NCBI GenBank assembly: GCA_035353055.1 | Contig: DAOPYW010000004.1 | Coordinates: 3,148 to 67,147 of the forward strand | Source of the DNA: JAAYDH01 sp035353055 | Lineage (GTDB): Bacteria > Bacillota_I > Bacilli_A > RFN20 > CAG-826 | DNA length: 64,000 bases | Direction of reading: 5' to 3' | In this document: positions 46,951 to 54,817 of the stretch, piece by piece | Layout: every line of letters begins with the position of its first letter | How positions within the stretch are numbered: the stretch's first letter is position 1 | The notes under the pieces: model-generated | The model's input: only the letters and a program-made list of their open reading frames with translations | Databases searched by the model: none | What the model was told of the DNA's origin: nothing | Position numbers and translations under genes: made by a program

Positions 46951-47031
46951 TGCCATCGCGATGAGTATTTGCGAACCAGGTCAGGACAGGAATGTAGCAG
47001 CCTTAAGTTATCTATTCATGTGCGGTGGTTT
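46951..47031 (+). ncRNA. ffs: Signal recognition particle RNA (4.5S-like)
   Basis: A stem closed by TGCCATCGCGATGAGTA and TATTCATGTGCGGTGG (with G-U pairs), enclosing the conserved apical hairpin CCAGGTCAGG-ACA-GGAA-TGT-AGCAGCC. The GGAA tetraloop is closed by ACA/UGU where most bacteria have UCC/GGA: a compensated change, and the flanking asymmetric loop (AGCAGC, CAGG) that binds Ffh is kept. About 80 bases, the small bacterial type without an Alu domain. tadA starts eight bases later with no terminator between. Confidence 0.95.
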
Positions 47032-47038
47032 TTAAGAG

Positions 47039-47503
47039 ATGACTATCGAAGATAAAAATATGAAACTCGCTTTGAAGGAAGCGAAAAAAGCCTCCTTGAT
47101 TGATGAGGTTCCTATTGGATGCGTTATCGTTAAGAATAATCGCATCATTGCTCGAGGATACAACAAGCGCGAAACCACTAACGATCCCACCGCTCATGCG
47201 GAGATTGTCGCGATAAGAAAAGCGAGCAAAAAGCTGAGCAACTGGCGCCTCGAAGGGTGCGATTTATATGTCACCATCGAACCATGTATCATGTGCGCAG
47301 GGGCAATCATTCAATCGAGAATTGCTCACGTTTACTACGGTGCACCCGATCCAAAGGGTGGGGCTCTGGGTTCATCTATTGATGTTCTCTCAGCAGACAA
47401 GATCAACCACCACCCCGATATCACTGGGGGAGTCCTGTCAGAAGAATGCTCTAAAATTATCAAAGAATACTTTCAAAAGAAAAGGAAAAAAGATGATGAA
47501 TAA
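47039..47503 (+). CDS. tadA: tRNA-specific adenosine deaminase TadA
   Basis: Converts adenosine 34 of tRNA-Arg(ACG) to inosine. 154 residues. Zinc motifs HAE (TAHAEIVAIRKA) and PCIMC (EPCIMCAGAI) with catalytic Glu; the RLEGCDLYVTIEPC segment is standard. Either the first ATG at 47039, with GGTGG of the SRP RNA 3' arm as distant ribosome site, or the ATG at 47060 could start it. Closely follows the SRP RNA gene; serS, scr and tadA are also neighbours in Bacillus. Confidence 0.94.
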   Translation: MTIEDKNMKLALKEAKKASLIDEVPIGCVIVKNNRIIARGYNKRETTNDPTAHAEIVAIRKASKKLSNWRLEGCDLYVTIEPCIMCAGAIIQSRIAHVYYGAPDPKGGALGSSIDVLSADKINHHPDITGGVLSEECSKIIKEYFQKKRKKDDE

Positions 47504-48419
47504 AAAGTTATTATTAGCTTTTACGGTCACGCTTCTACTCACAGCATGCGGAGGAAAAAAGGACGACTATGTCTATGTCGGGCCAAATTTCATCGATGTG
47601 GAGATCTTTGATTATGAAAAGAGCAGCACTTTAGAAGATGGCCTAGCCAACATTTTTACGATTAGCGAACAGCCCATGTCCGAGCAAACCTTTTCCTCAT
47701 TCATGTCGATTATCAGCTCCAATGACTACTATGCAAATAGGGTGGTCAGCACGCGCAGAAATCAAATCCTTTACCCCGATCCCAACGACGCCAACAATAT
47801 CAATTCTCGTAGAGATGGCGATATCAACTACCAAATTGTCGACACTTTCACGAGAAATAATACTAATTATTCCATCAGTGGAACTTCTGTGATTCACGAT
47901 GAAAAATGGGTGACGAATACATTAGATCCCGCGGTGTTAGGTCACACCTCCGTCAATACTAATGGCACCTATTCTCTTCATATATCAACCGATAGCGAGA
48001 CATATTTTGAAACCTTTGACTACGATAGTGATCTCTACGACAGTAGCAAAGAAACAGGATATGACAACTATCAATATTTTTATAAGACTAATTTAACCAA
48101 CTCCAGCGACATCGCCAATCACTTAACTTCCACGATTGAATATGTTGATAGCGAAAACGAACTGTTGGCCAGCGAAAATCAATACGAGGTTTCTTTCACC
48201 GCCTCCCGCAACGGAACCTCTTTTGAGGTTGCTTATCAAGCCACTTCCTCTCGAACAACCGTTGGCAGTGATATTTTAGAAGTCTCCTACTACATCGACA
48301 TTCAAATAGCTGGAGGCATGATTGTCAGCACTACTTACCTTTATACAGAAATCGAAAAAGGAGCCAGTGATTTCCTCTTGAAAAAAGTCGAAGATAGCCG
48401 GCAATATTCGGTGGTGTAA
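47493..48419 (+). CDS. Secreted lipoprotein of unknown function
   Basis: 308 residues from the ATG at 47493 (AAGGA seven bases upstream); the long upstream frame only mirrors tadA. A short basic start (MMNKKLLLAFTV) and lipobox LLTAC give a lipidated Cys19, followed by GGKKDDY. The mature part is rich in Asn, Ser, Thr, Tyr and Asp, with alternating beta-type patterns and no recognised domain. Overlaps tadA by 11 bases, so probably cotranscribed from the SRP RNA promoter. Followed by a strong terminator. Confidence 0.8.
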   Translation: MMNKKLLLAFTVTLLLTACGGKKDDYVYVGPNFIDVEIFDYEKSSTLEDGLANIFTISEQPMSEQTFSSFMSIISSNDYYANRVVSTRRNQILYPDPNDANNINSRRDGDINYQIVDTFTRNNTNYSISGTSVIHDEKWVTNTLDPAVLGHTSVNTNGTYSLHISTDSETYFETFDYDSDLYDSSKETGYDNYQYFYKTNLTNSSDIANHLTSTIEYVDSENELLASENQYEVSFTASRNGTSFEVAYQATSSRTTVGSDILEVSYYIDIQIAGGMIVSTTYLYTEIEKGASDFLLKKVEDSRQYSVV

Positions 48420-48438
48420 AATTAAAATTTTGATGATT

Positions 48439-48467
48439 AAACTTGGATTTATTTCCAAGTTTTTTTA
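48439..48467 (+). terminator. Terminator after the lipoprotein gene
   Basis: AAACTTGGA, six-base loop, TCCAAGTTT followed by more T: a perfect 9-bp stem. Its loop side and U-tract coincide with the likely promoter of the next gene. Confidence 0.88.
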
Positions 48468-48471
48468 TTAT
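48443..48471 (+). promoter_or_regulatory. Candidate promoter of the P-type ATPase gene, inside the terminator
   Basis: TTGGAT at 48443-48448 and TATTAT at 48466-48471, spacer 17. The -35 lies in the terminator stem and the -10 in its U-tract. The expected start at about 48478 leaves only a few untranslated bases before the ATG at 48482, which has no Shine-Dalgarno. Confidence 0.45.
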
Positions 48472-48481
48472 ATGTGTAAGT

Positions 48482-50980
48482 ATGTTTACTCACGTGCAAG
48501 CAAAAAAGAGAAATATCGAACGATATAACCCTTCTATCGAAGGCGGTCTTTCTAGCGAGCAAGTAGATGTTCGCTTTCAAGAAAAACTCAACAACAAGAC
48601 AAAAGCCGCTATTGGTAAGAGCTATGCTCAGATTATTTTCGATAACGTTTTTAGCTTTTTTAATATCGTTCTTTTTGCGATTGCTGGATTGATGATTTGG
48701 GGTGGGTATTATTGGGGATTATTTTTCCTGTGCGTCCTCATTCCAAATATTGTCATTGGTTTATATCAAGATATCAAAGCTCGTGTCTTAATGGGCAAAT
48801 TGCGGTTGATTACTCAGCCAAAAGCCACCGTCATCAGAGATAAAACAAAGCTCATCATCGAAACGAAAAACTTGGTCTTGGATGACATTCTTTTCCTCTC
48901 TCGGGATGCGCAAATATGCGCTGATTGCATTCTCTTAGACCAAGCCTTGATAATTAACGAGTCAATGTTAACCGGCGAATCCAATGATGTGATCAAACAG
49001 CCAGGCGACACGCTGCTTTCTGGCTCTTATGTTGTAAGCGGGCAAGCTCATGCGCGAGTGGACAAAGTCGGAAAGAATAGCTATGTTGAAGGTCTTCAGC
49101 AGTCAGCCAATAAATTCCGCCGCTCTCCTTCGAAAATTCTTCTCTCTCTTCGAGGTCTGTTTCTTGTGATTGGCATTCTTGTGATCATCATGGGCGCTTT
49201 AACCGCTGTAGTTTATTGGAAGCAAGGCAGTTTCCAATCCATGGAATCCGTAAAAGAATCAATTAAATATATTTCTGGATCGATGGTGGCTATGATTCCA
49301 TCTGGCCTCTACCTGTTGACCTCGGTGGCTTTAGCCGTTGGCGTGATAGCACTAGCAAAAAAGAAGGCGCAAGTTCAAGATTTCTACTCTGTTGAAATGC
49401 TCGCTAGAACCAATGTCCTATGCATCGATAAAACCGGGACCATCACCGATGGATCCTTACTCGTAAAATCATTCTACCCTCTCGGAGGTCGCGACAAAGA
49501 TGAAATCGCTCAAATAGTGTCCAATGTCATCATTGCGACCAAAGATGACAACGCTACTGCAAAAGCGCTGCGCCGTTTCTTTACTTTTGACCTATCCGCA
49601 GGAGTCAATTCGGTACTTCCGTTTAATAGTGAAAACAAGTATTCAGCCGCTTCGTTCAAGGGTGGCAAAACATATGTCATTGGAGCAATTGAGTTTCTCA
49701 ATATCGTGAATAAAAAAGCAGTTTTATCAAAAGCTGAAGAATATACCTCTCTTGGCTATCGTGTGTTGGTGGTGGGAGAGGCATCCTCGCCAATCAAAGA
49801 TTCCAGCGTTTCTGGGATTGTTACCCCGCTAGCCTTAATTGTTATGCAGGACAAAATACGCCCCAATGCTATTCAGACATTTAAATGGTTCAAAGATAAT
49901 AACGTGGCGATTAAGGTTATCTCTGGTGATAGCGCTTCAACCACCAGCGAAATTGCGCGACAAGCAGGAATCGATGGAGCGGAAAACTTTATTTCTTTGG
50001 AAAATATGACGATTGAAAACGTCAAGCAAGTCGCTTTATATTACACGGTGTTTGGCCGCGTGACACCCGAGCAAAAGGAAGCGATTATCGAGACCTTGAA
50101 AGAGAACAAAAACACCGTCGCCATGACTGGAGATGGAGTCAATGATATTCTCGCGCTTAAACGCGCCGACTGTTCAATTGCAATGGCATCAGGCACTGAT
50201 GCGGCGAGAAATGTTTCGCATATTGTTTTGATGGATTCTGATTTCTCGGTTTTACCCGATGTAGTTGGCGAAGGGCGAAGAGTCATCAACAATCTTCAGA
50301 GAACCGCTTCGTTGTTCTTGGTTAAAACCATTTTTGCTTTCTTCTTCTCGTCCGCATTTTTATTAGCTTCTGTAATCATGAAAAACGAGCTTGTCCGCTA
50401 CCCATTTATTACGAACAACATGTATGTTTGGGAAATAATTAGCATTGGCATCGCGGCTTTCTTCTTGTCTTTGCAAAAGAGCCAAGGAACCATACAGGGT
50501 TCTTTCATGAAAAACATCTTGAAAAAAGCCATTCCTGCTGCGATTTCCATCATCGTGCCAGTCTCAGCGGTTTATCTGTGCTTAGTTTTACAAATGAACG
50601 GAATATTTACTGGTGTGAGACCAGACTATATTGCTGGTGAATATTTGCCGACTTCCACGAGCGCCAACACAATGTGCGTTCTTATTTATACATTGATGAG
50701 TTTTGTCACCCTATATAAAGTCTGCTCACCATTTGATAAGTATCGGAAAACGGTATTTATTGCGCTGAGTATTATTGCAGCATTATTTCTCATTGGATCA
50801 GGACTTTATTCATATCTGGCCAATTCAATTGATCCTCTATTACAAATCAATTATTTGTCGATGTCAGGAACAAACTATTTCTTGGCTGGTTTATTTATCG
50901 TGTTTGCCGCAAGTTTTTATTTGATATCAACAAATTTTGTTCATCAATGGAAGGAAGCAAAAAAAGATGCTAAAAATTAA
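48482..50980 (+). CDS. HAD-type P-type cation ATPase (CtpE-like, probable Ca2+)
   Basis: Ion pump in the membrane. 832 residues from the ATG at 48482 (MFTHVQAKKRN); a further 13 codons upstream are unlikely. Seen: actuator motif TGES (SMLTGESNDV near residue 170), the phosphorylation site CIDKTGTITDG near residue 325, TGDGVNDILALKRADCSIAM near residue 560, about ten hydrophobic segments, and the membrane motif MIPSGLYLLTSVALAVG before the P site. That last motif and overall layout resemble the CtpE group, reported to move Ca2+; ion specificity is inferred. The end overlaps psuG by 14 bases. Confidence 0.9.
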   Translation: MFTHVQAKKRNIERYNPSIEGGLSSEQVDVRFQEKLNNKTKAAIGKSYAQIIFDNVFSFFNIVLFAIAGLMIWGGYYWGLFFLCVLIPNIVIGLYQDIKARVLMGKLRLITQPKATVIRDKTKLIIETKNLVLDDILFLSRDAQICADCILLDQALIINESMLTGESNDVIKQPGDTLLSGSYVVSGQAHARVDKVGKNSYVEGLQQSANKFRRSPSKILLSLRGLFLVIGILVIIMGALTAVVYWKQGSFQSMESVKESIKYISGSMVAMIPSGLYLLTSVALAVGVIALAKKKAQVQDFYSVEMLARTNVLCIDKTGTITDGSLLVKSFYPLGGRDKDEIAQIVSNVIIATKDDNATAKALRRFFTFDLSAGVNSVLPFNSENKYSAASFKGGKTYVIGAIEFLNIVNKKAVLSKAEEYTSLGYRVLVVGEASSPIKDSSVSGIVTPLALIVMQDKIRPNAIQTFKWFKDNNVAIKVISGDSASTTSEIARQAGIDGAENFISLENMTIENVKQVALYYTVFGRVTPEQKEAIIETLKENKNTVAMTGDGVNDILALKRADCSIAMASGTDAARNVSHIVLMDSDFSVLPDVVGEGRRVINNLQRTASLFLVKTIFAFFFSSAFLLASVIMKNELVRYPFITNNMYVWEIISIGIAAFFLSLQKSQGTIQGSFMKNILKKAIPAAISIIVPVSAVYLCLVLQMNGIFTGVRPDYIAGEYLPTSTSANTMCVLIYTLMSFVTLYKVCSPFDKYRKTVFIALSIIAALFLIGSGLYSYLANSIDPLLQINYLSMSGTNYFLAGLFIVFAASFYLISTNFVHQWKEAKKDAKN

Positions 50981-51872
50981 CGAAGAAGTTCGAAAGGCAC
51001 TAAAAGAAAAACGTCCTGTTGTCGCTTTGGAAAGCACAATTATTTCTCACGGGATGCCCTATCCCAAAAACGTAGAGACTGCTTTGAAAGTCGAACAAAC
51101 AATTCGCGATCACGGCGCTGTGCCAGCCACAATTGGCATCATCGATGGAGTTGCCATCGTTGGCATGACTCCCGATGAAATCGAACAGTTCGGAAAAAGA
51201 AAAGGAATTATCAAAGTTTCGCGGCGCGATTTGCCAATTGTCTACGCGAAGAAAATGTGGGCCGCCACAACTGTAGCCGCTACGATGATTATCGCTCAGC
51301 AAGCCGGCATTGAAGTGTTTGTGACTGGCGGGATAGGCGGTGTTCATCGCCATGCCGAAACAACCATGGATATTTCTGCTGATTTGCAGGAATTGGCCAA
51401 AACTGATGTCACTGTGGTTTGTGCGGGAGCTAAAGCTATTTTGGACTTGCCCTTAACTCTTGAATATTTGGAGACGATGGGGGTTCCAGTGCTTGGTTTT
51501 AAGACAAAAGAATTGCCAGCCTTCTATACTCCTCACTCAGGATTAGCGGTTGACTACGAAATTTCTAGTTGCAAAGAAGCAGCGGAAATCGTCAAAGAAA
51601 AACGTCAAAGTCATCTAGCAGGGGGAATATTGATTGCTAATCCTATTCCAGAAAAATACGCCATGGATGCTAAAACAATAAATGATGCGATTAAAAAAGC
51701 TCTTGCCGAGGCTGATAAGCAAGGCATTAAGGGAAAAGAGGTCACGCCTTTTCTGCTTAAGACAATTGTTGAACTAACTGGTGGAGATTCATTAGAATCA
51801 AACATTCATCTCGTTATCAATAACGCAATTGTCGGAGCTGAAATCAGCAAGGAGTACGCTCTTTTAAAATGA
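50967..51872 (+). CDS. psuG: Pseudouridine-5'-phosphate glycosidase
   Basis: Splits pseudouridine 5'-phosphate into uracil and ribose 5-phosphate. 301 residues from the ATG at 50967. Seen: VVALESTIISHGMPYP, GAVPATIGIIDG, TTVAATMIIAQQAGIEVFVTGGIGGVHR and SLESNIHLVINNA, all typical of the family. The partner kinase psuK is not adjacent, which is unusual; here psuG lies between a cation ATPase and a TetR regulator. A kinase elsewhere or direct import of the phosphate would be needed. Four-base overlap with the tetR start. Confidence 0.94.
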   Translation: MLKINEEVRKALKEKRPVVALESTIISHGMPYPKNVETALKVEQTIRDHGAVPATIGIIDGVAIVGMTPDEIEQFGKRKGIIKVSRRDLPIVYAKKMWAATTVAATMIIAQQAGIEVFVTGGIGGVHRHAETTMDISADLQELAKTDVTVVCAGAKAILDLPLTLEYLETMGVPVLGFKTKELPAFYTPHSGLAVDYEISSCKEAAEIVKEKRQSHLAGGILIANPIPEKYAMDAKTINDAIKKALAEADKQGIKGKEVTPFLLKTIVELTGGDSLESNIHLVINNAIVGAEISKEYALLK

Positions 51873-52420
51873 AAACGGAACATCGATTAGCAGAAACACT
51901 AAAATTATTGATGTCTGAAGTTCCTTTGGACTCAATTTCAGTGACGACACTTTCTAAACGATGCCACATTAATCGCCAGACATTTTATTATCATTTCCAT
52001 GACATCTATGACCTATTAACACTAGTGTTTCTCGATGAAAGCATCCCAAAAGCGGAAGAGACTACAAATATAAAAAAGTTGGTTAAAATAATCTACTCCT
52101 ATTACTCCGCTAATAAGAATTTCATTGATGCGACTTTGTCTTCAGCGGGAAAAGAGCTCTTCCAAGAGTTCATCTACAACATTTGCTATCAAAATATCCT
52201 TCGTTTTATCGAGGCCATACCTGAAAGCAAGAAGCTAAAACCTAACGATCGAAAAATCATAACCCGTTTTTATGCGCTCGCTTATTCCAACTCGATCGTT
52301 TATTACCTTTCAACCTATAAGAGCAAATCACTCGATGGATTGCTGACATGTTTCTGCTTTGAAGATGAAGATAATTTGCGAAAAGCCGTGCGAAACTTCA
52401 GCAAAATGAGGAAAAAATAA
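51869..52420 (+). CDS. TetR-family transcriptional regulator
   Basis: 183 residues. N-terminal helix-turn-helix: ISVTTLSKRCHINRQTFYYHFHDIYDLL, of the DhaS-like subgroup, with an all-alpha C-terminal ligand domain. ATGA overlap with psuG shows it is translated with the operon ATPase-psuG and it is followed one base later by an alcohol dehydrogenase gene. It is probably an autoregulator of this cluster. No operator-like palindrome was found upstream of the ATPase gene. Confidence 0.88.
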   Translation: MKTEHRLAETLKLLMSEVPLDSISVTTLSKRCHINRQTFYYHFHDIYDLLTLVFLDESIPKAEETTNIKKLVKIIYSYYSANKNFIDATLSSAGKELFQEFIYNICYQNILRFIEAIPESKKLKPNDRKIITRFYALAYSNSIVYYLSTYKSKSLDGLLTCFCFEDEDNLRKAVRNFSKMRKK

Positions 52421-52421
52421 T

Positions 52422-53594
52422 ATGATTGACTTTAATTTTGAAATAAAGACAAAGCTCTATTTTGGCAAAGGAAAAGCCGAGATGATTGGCGAGATACTAA
52501 ATACCAAAAATGCAAAAAAAGTCTTGGTTATTTTAGGTCAATCGTCAGTTCGAAAAAGCGGTTTGCTTGAGCTTGTTTTAGCCTCTCTTGAAAGCCATCA
52601 CATTCAGTATGAGTTGCTTGAAGGAGTCAGACCGAATCCCACCATTGATTTGGTTTACCAAGGTCTTGGAATTGCTAAATCCTTCCAACCAGACTATCTT
52701 TTGCCTATTGGTGGCGGCTCAGTAATTGACACCGCAAAATTAATATCAGTAGGTTATTACTATTCAGGCGATTGTTTCGATTATAACCGCCATGTTGCGG
52801 CACCTGTTAAAGGTTTGCCTATCGGAGTTATTTTGACTATCTCTGCTTCCGGAAGCGAAATGTCGACTTCTTGTGTCATTCAGGATGATAAGAATATGTT
52901 TAAAGCTGGCTTCAATTCTGAATTTGTCAGGCCTGACTTTGCTATTGAGGATCCAGAATTGACCTTTTCTGTTAATCCCATTCAAACTGGCTACGGAATT
53001 GTCGATATCATCATGCACACTCTTGAGAGATATCTTTCTCCTTCAAGCGAAAATGAAATAGCCGATAGTTTATCCGAAGGGCTTCTAAGAGCCGTTATCG
53101 AAGCTGGTCGAATTGCTATCAGTAATCCTTTGGATTACCAATCTCGAGCTACTCTGATGCTTGCCTCATCACTTTCCCATAATGGTTTAACCAGCATTGG
53201 CAAGAAATACGCCATGCCTGTTCACCAACTAGAACATGCCTTAAGTGGTGTCTACCCACATGTGGCCCATGCGGCGGGTCTTGCTGTTCTTTTCCCAGCT
53301 TGGGCAAAGCAATATTTGCCATATGAGGTCGATAAATTTGATCAATTCGCCAGAAATGTTTTTGATTCTCATTTAACTGATAAGTATGAAAATGCTAAAA
53401 AAGGCATAGAATTATTGAAAGACTATTTTGTCTTTCTTCACATGCCCCAATCATATAAAGATTTAAATATTGAAAACCCCAATATTGAATTGCTAGTCCA
53501 AAAGTTTACAAATGATGGCACACGGATCGTTGGCCATCACACGAAACCAATCGATCAAGAAGTAGCTCGTTTGATTTACTCGAGCTGTCTCTAG
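52422..53594 (+). CDS. Iron-containing alcohol dehydrogenase (BDH/YqhD type)
   Basis: Reduces aldehydes to alcohols, probably with NADPH. 390 residues. Seen: GGGSVIDTAKLISVG cofactor loop near residue 95, ISASGSEMSTSCVI, metal-ligand segments YGIVDIIMHTLERY and MPVHQLEHALSGVYPHVAHAAGLAV (Asp and three His). Close to butanol dehydrogenase BdhA/YqhD sequences. It lies directly behind a TetR gene and may detoxify an aldehyde; substrate is unknown. Confidence 0.93.
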   Translation: MIDFNFEIKTKLYFGKGKAEMIGEILNTKNAKKVLVILGQSSVRKSGLLELVLASLESHHIQYELLEGVRPNPTIDLVYQGLGIAKSFQPDYLLPIGGGSVIDTAKLISVGYYYSGDCFDYNRHVAAPVKGLPIGVILTISASGSEMSTSCVIQDDKNMFKAGFNSEFVRPDFAIEDPELTFSVNPIQTGYGIVDIIMHTLERYLSPSSENEIADSLSEGLLRAVIEAGRIAISNPLDYQSRATLMLASSLSHNGLTSIGKKYAMPVHQLEHALSGVYPHVAHAAGLAVLFPAWAKQYLPYEVDKFDQFARNVFDSHLTDKYENAKKGIELLKDYFVFLHMPQSYKDLNIENPNIELLVQKFTNDGTRIVGHHTKPIDQEVARLIYSSCL

Positions 53595-53605
53595 AAAGGA
53601 ATTTT

Positions 53606-54763
53606 ATGAAAAAAGAAGATGTATCAGAACTATTTGTATGGATATTAATACTCGGTGGTGCCGCTGCCTACTTTTTTCTCGTGATTAAGCCACAGGCTGA
53701 TCATTCGTTTCTTTTTCACCAAACCAGTTGGTTTGTCTACGTGCTCTTTTTTATCGCAGCAGTCGTTGTTGGTGTCATCATTAATGCCATCATGTATGAA
53801 TTAGCTCATGTCATAGGAGCAAAAGCTGGTCGCTACGAAATTGTTTCGGTTAGCATACTGGGGTTCACCTCAATTAAAGAAAATGGGAAAAGAAAACTCC
53901 GCTTTACCCATTTTGATGGTTTAACGGGTGAAACAAAAATATTGCCTAAGGCAAGAGCGAAGATAGAGCCCAATCCCTCTTGCTATCTGCTTTTTGGTTC
54001 GCTTTTCTTTGGCATTGAAATTATTATCATTATCTTCGCTTTTCTCTTCATTAAGACTTATCAACCCACAAACTCTTTTGCGGTTGATTGGGCTTATTTT
54101 ATTCTGACAATTGGCATCGCGGGAGCGGCAATCTTATTTTATAACATCGTCCCTTTCCATCTTGGCTCTCTAACCGATGGCTATCGTCTTCGCCTAGTCG
54201 GTTCAAGAAAGAACCGACAAGCCTTCAATCATTTACTTTACACTGAAGTCACTGGACAGATGTCAAAAGAGCAAGAAGAGAAGCTTTTCAAGGATGAAAA
54301 AGACACTAATTTCTCAACTGATATCAATCTCAACAAGGCGTACATTCTTTTGAGCGAGGAAAAGTTTGCTGAAGCAGAGCAGATTCTCAATGAAATTATC
54401 AGCGATGAAAAGACCTCGCGAAGAATCGCCGCAAACGCGGAAGACCAACTTATCTATATCAATATAGTTTCGAAATCTCTTGAGGAAGCCACCATATACT
54501 GCGATAACAATGTCTCAATGAGCAAAAAGAGAGAATTATCTTCCGATCAGTCTATGGGAGCGATAAGAACCTATATTTTGATTGCTGGTCTCATGGAGAA
54601 ATCCAATTCCGAATGCATGAGAGCATTAGAGAAATCAAAGAAATCATTTAGCCATGTTCCTGAGCAGCGAAAGCCTCTCGAAAGAGCCTTATTCAATAAA
54701 GCGCTCGAAAAGGTCATAGTCGCCCATCCTAATTGGGAAGGTCTCAAAGATTATCTCTTGTAA
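53606..54763 (+). CDS. M50-like integral membrane protein with degenerate active site
   Basis: 385 residues. About five hydrophobic segments in residues 8-190. The second one ends with NAIMYELAHVIGAKAGRYEI, the place and pattern of the HExxH metal site of M50 site-2-type proteases, but the first histidine is Tyr64 (TAT where CAT would give His). Glu65 and His68 remain. The following KRKLRFTHFDGLTGETKILP part is soluble, and the C-terminal 150 residues look like helical TPR-type repeats. Possibly a non-catalytic relative. GAAAGGAA precedes the ATG; eleven bases after the dehydrogenase gene. Confidence 0.7.
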   Translation: MKKEDVSELFVWILILGGAAAYFFLVIKPQADHSFLFHQTSWFVYVLFFIAAVVVGVIINAIMYELAHVIGAKAGRYEIVSVSILGFTSIKENGKRKLRFTHFDGLTGETKILPKARAKIEPNPSCYLLFGSLFFGIEIIIIIFAFLFIKTYQPTNSFAVDWAYFILTIGIAGAAILFYNIVPFHLGSLTDGYRLRLVGSRKNRQAFNHLLYTEVTGQMSKEQEEKLFKDEKDTNFSTDINLNKAYILLSEEKFAEAEQILNEIISDEKTSRRIAANAEDQLIYINIVSKSLEEATIYCDNNVSMSKKRELSSDQSMGAIRTYILIAGLMEKSNSECMRALEKSKKSFSHVPEQRKPLERALFNKALEKVIVAHPNWEGLKDYLL

Positions 54764-54772
54764 TTAGCCAAT

Positions 54773-54805
54773 AAAAAACCCTTGGTTTTGAGTCAAGGGT
54801 TTTTG
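54773..54805. terminator. Bidirectional terminator
   Basis: AAAAACCCTTG, nine-base loop, CAAGGGTTTTT: an 11-bp stem between two convergent genes, with A and T runs fit for both directions. Confidence 0.92.
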
Positions 54806-54817
54806 CTTGCTTAATTA

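Noticed and set aside
47268..47492. N-terminal extension of the lipoprotein
   Set aside because: It only mirrors tadA in another frame; the signal peptide and lipobox start at 47493.
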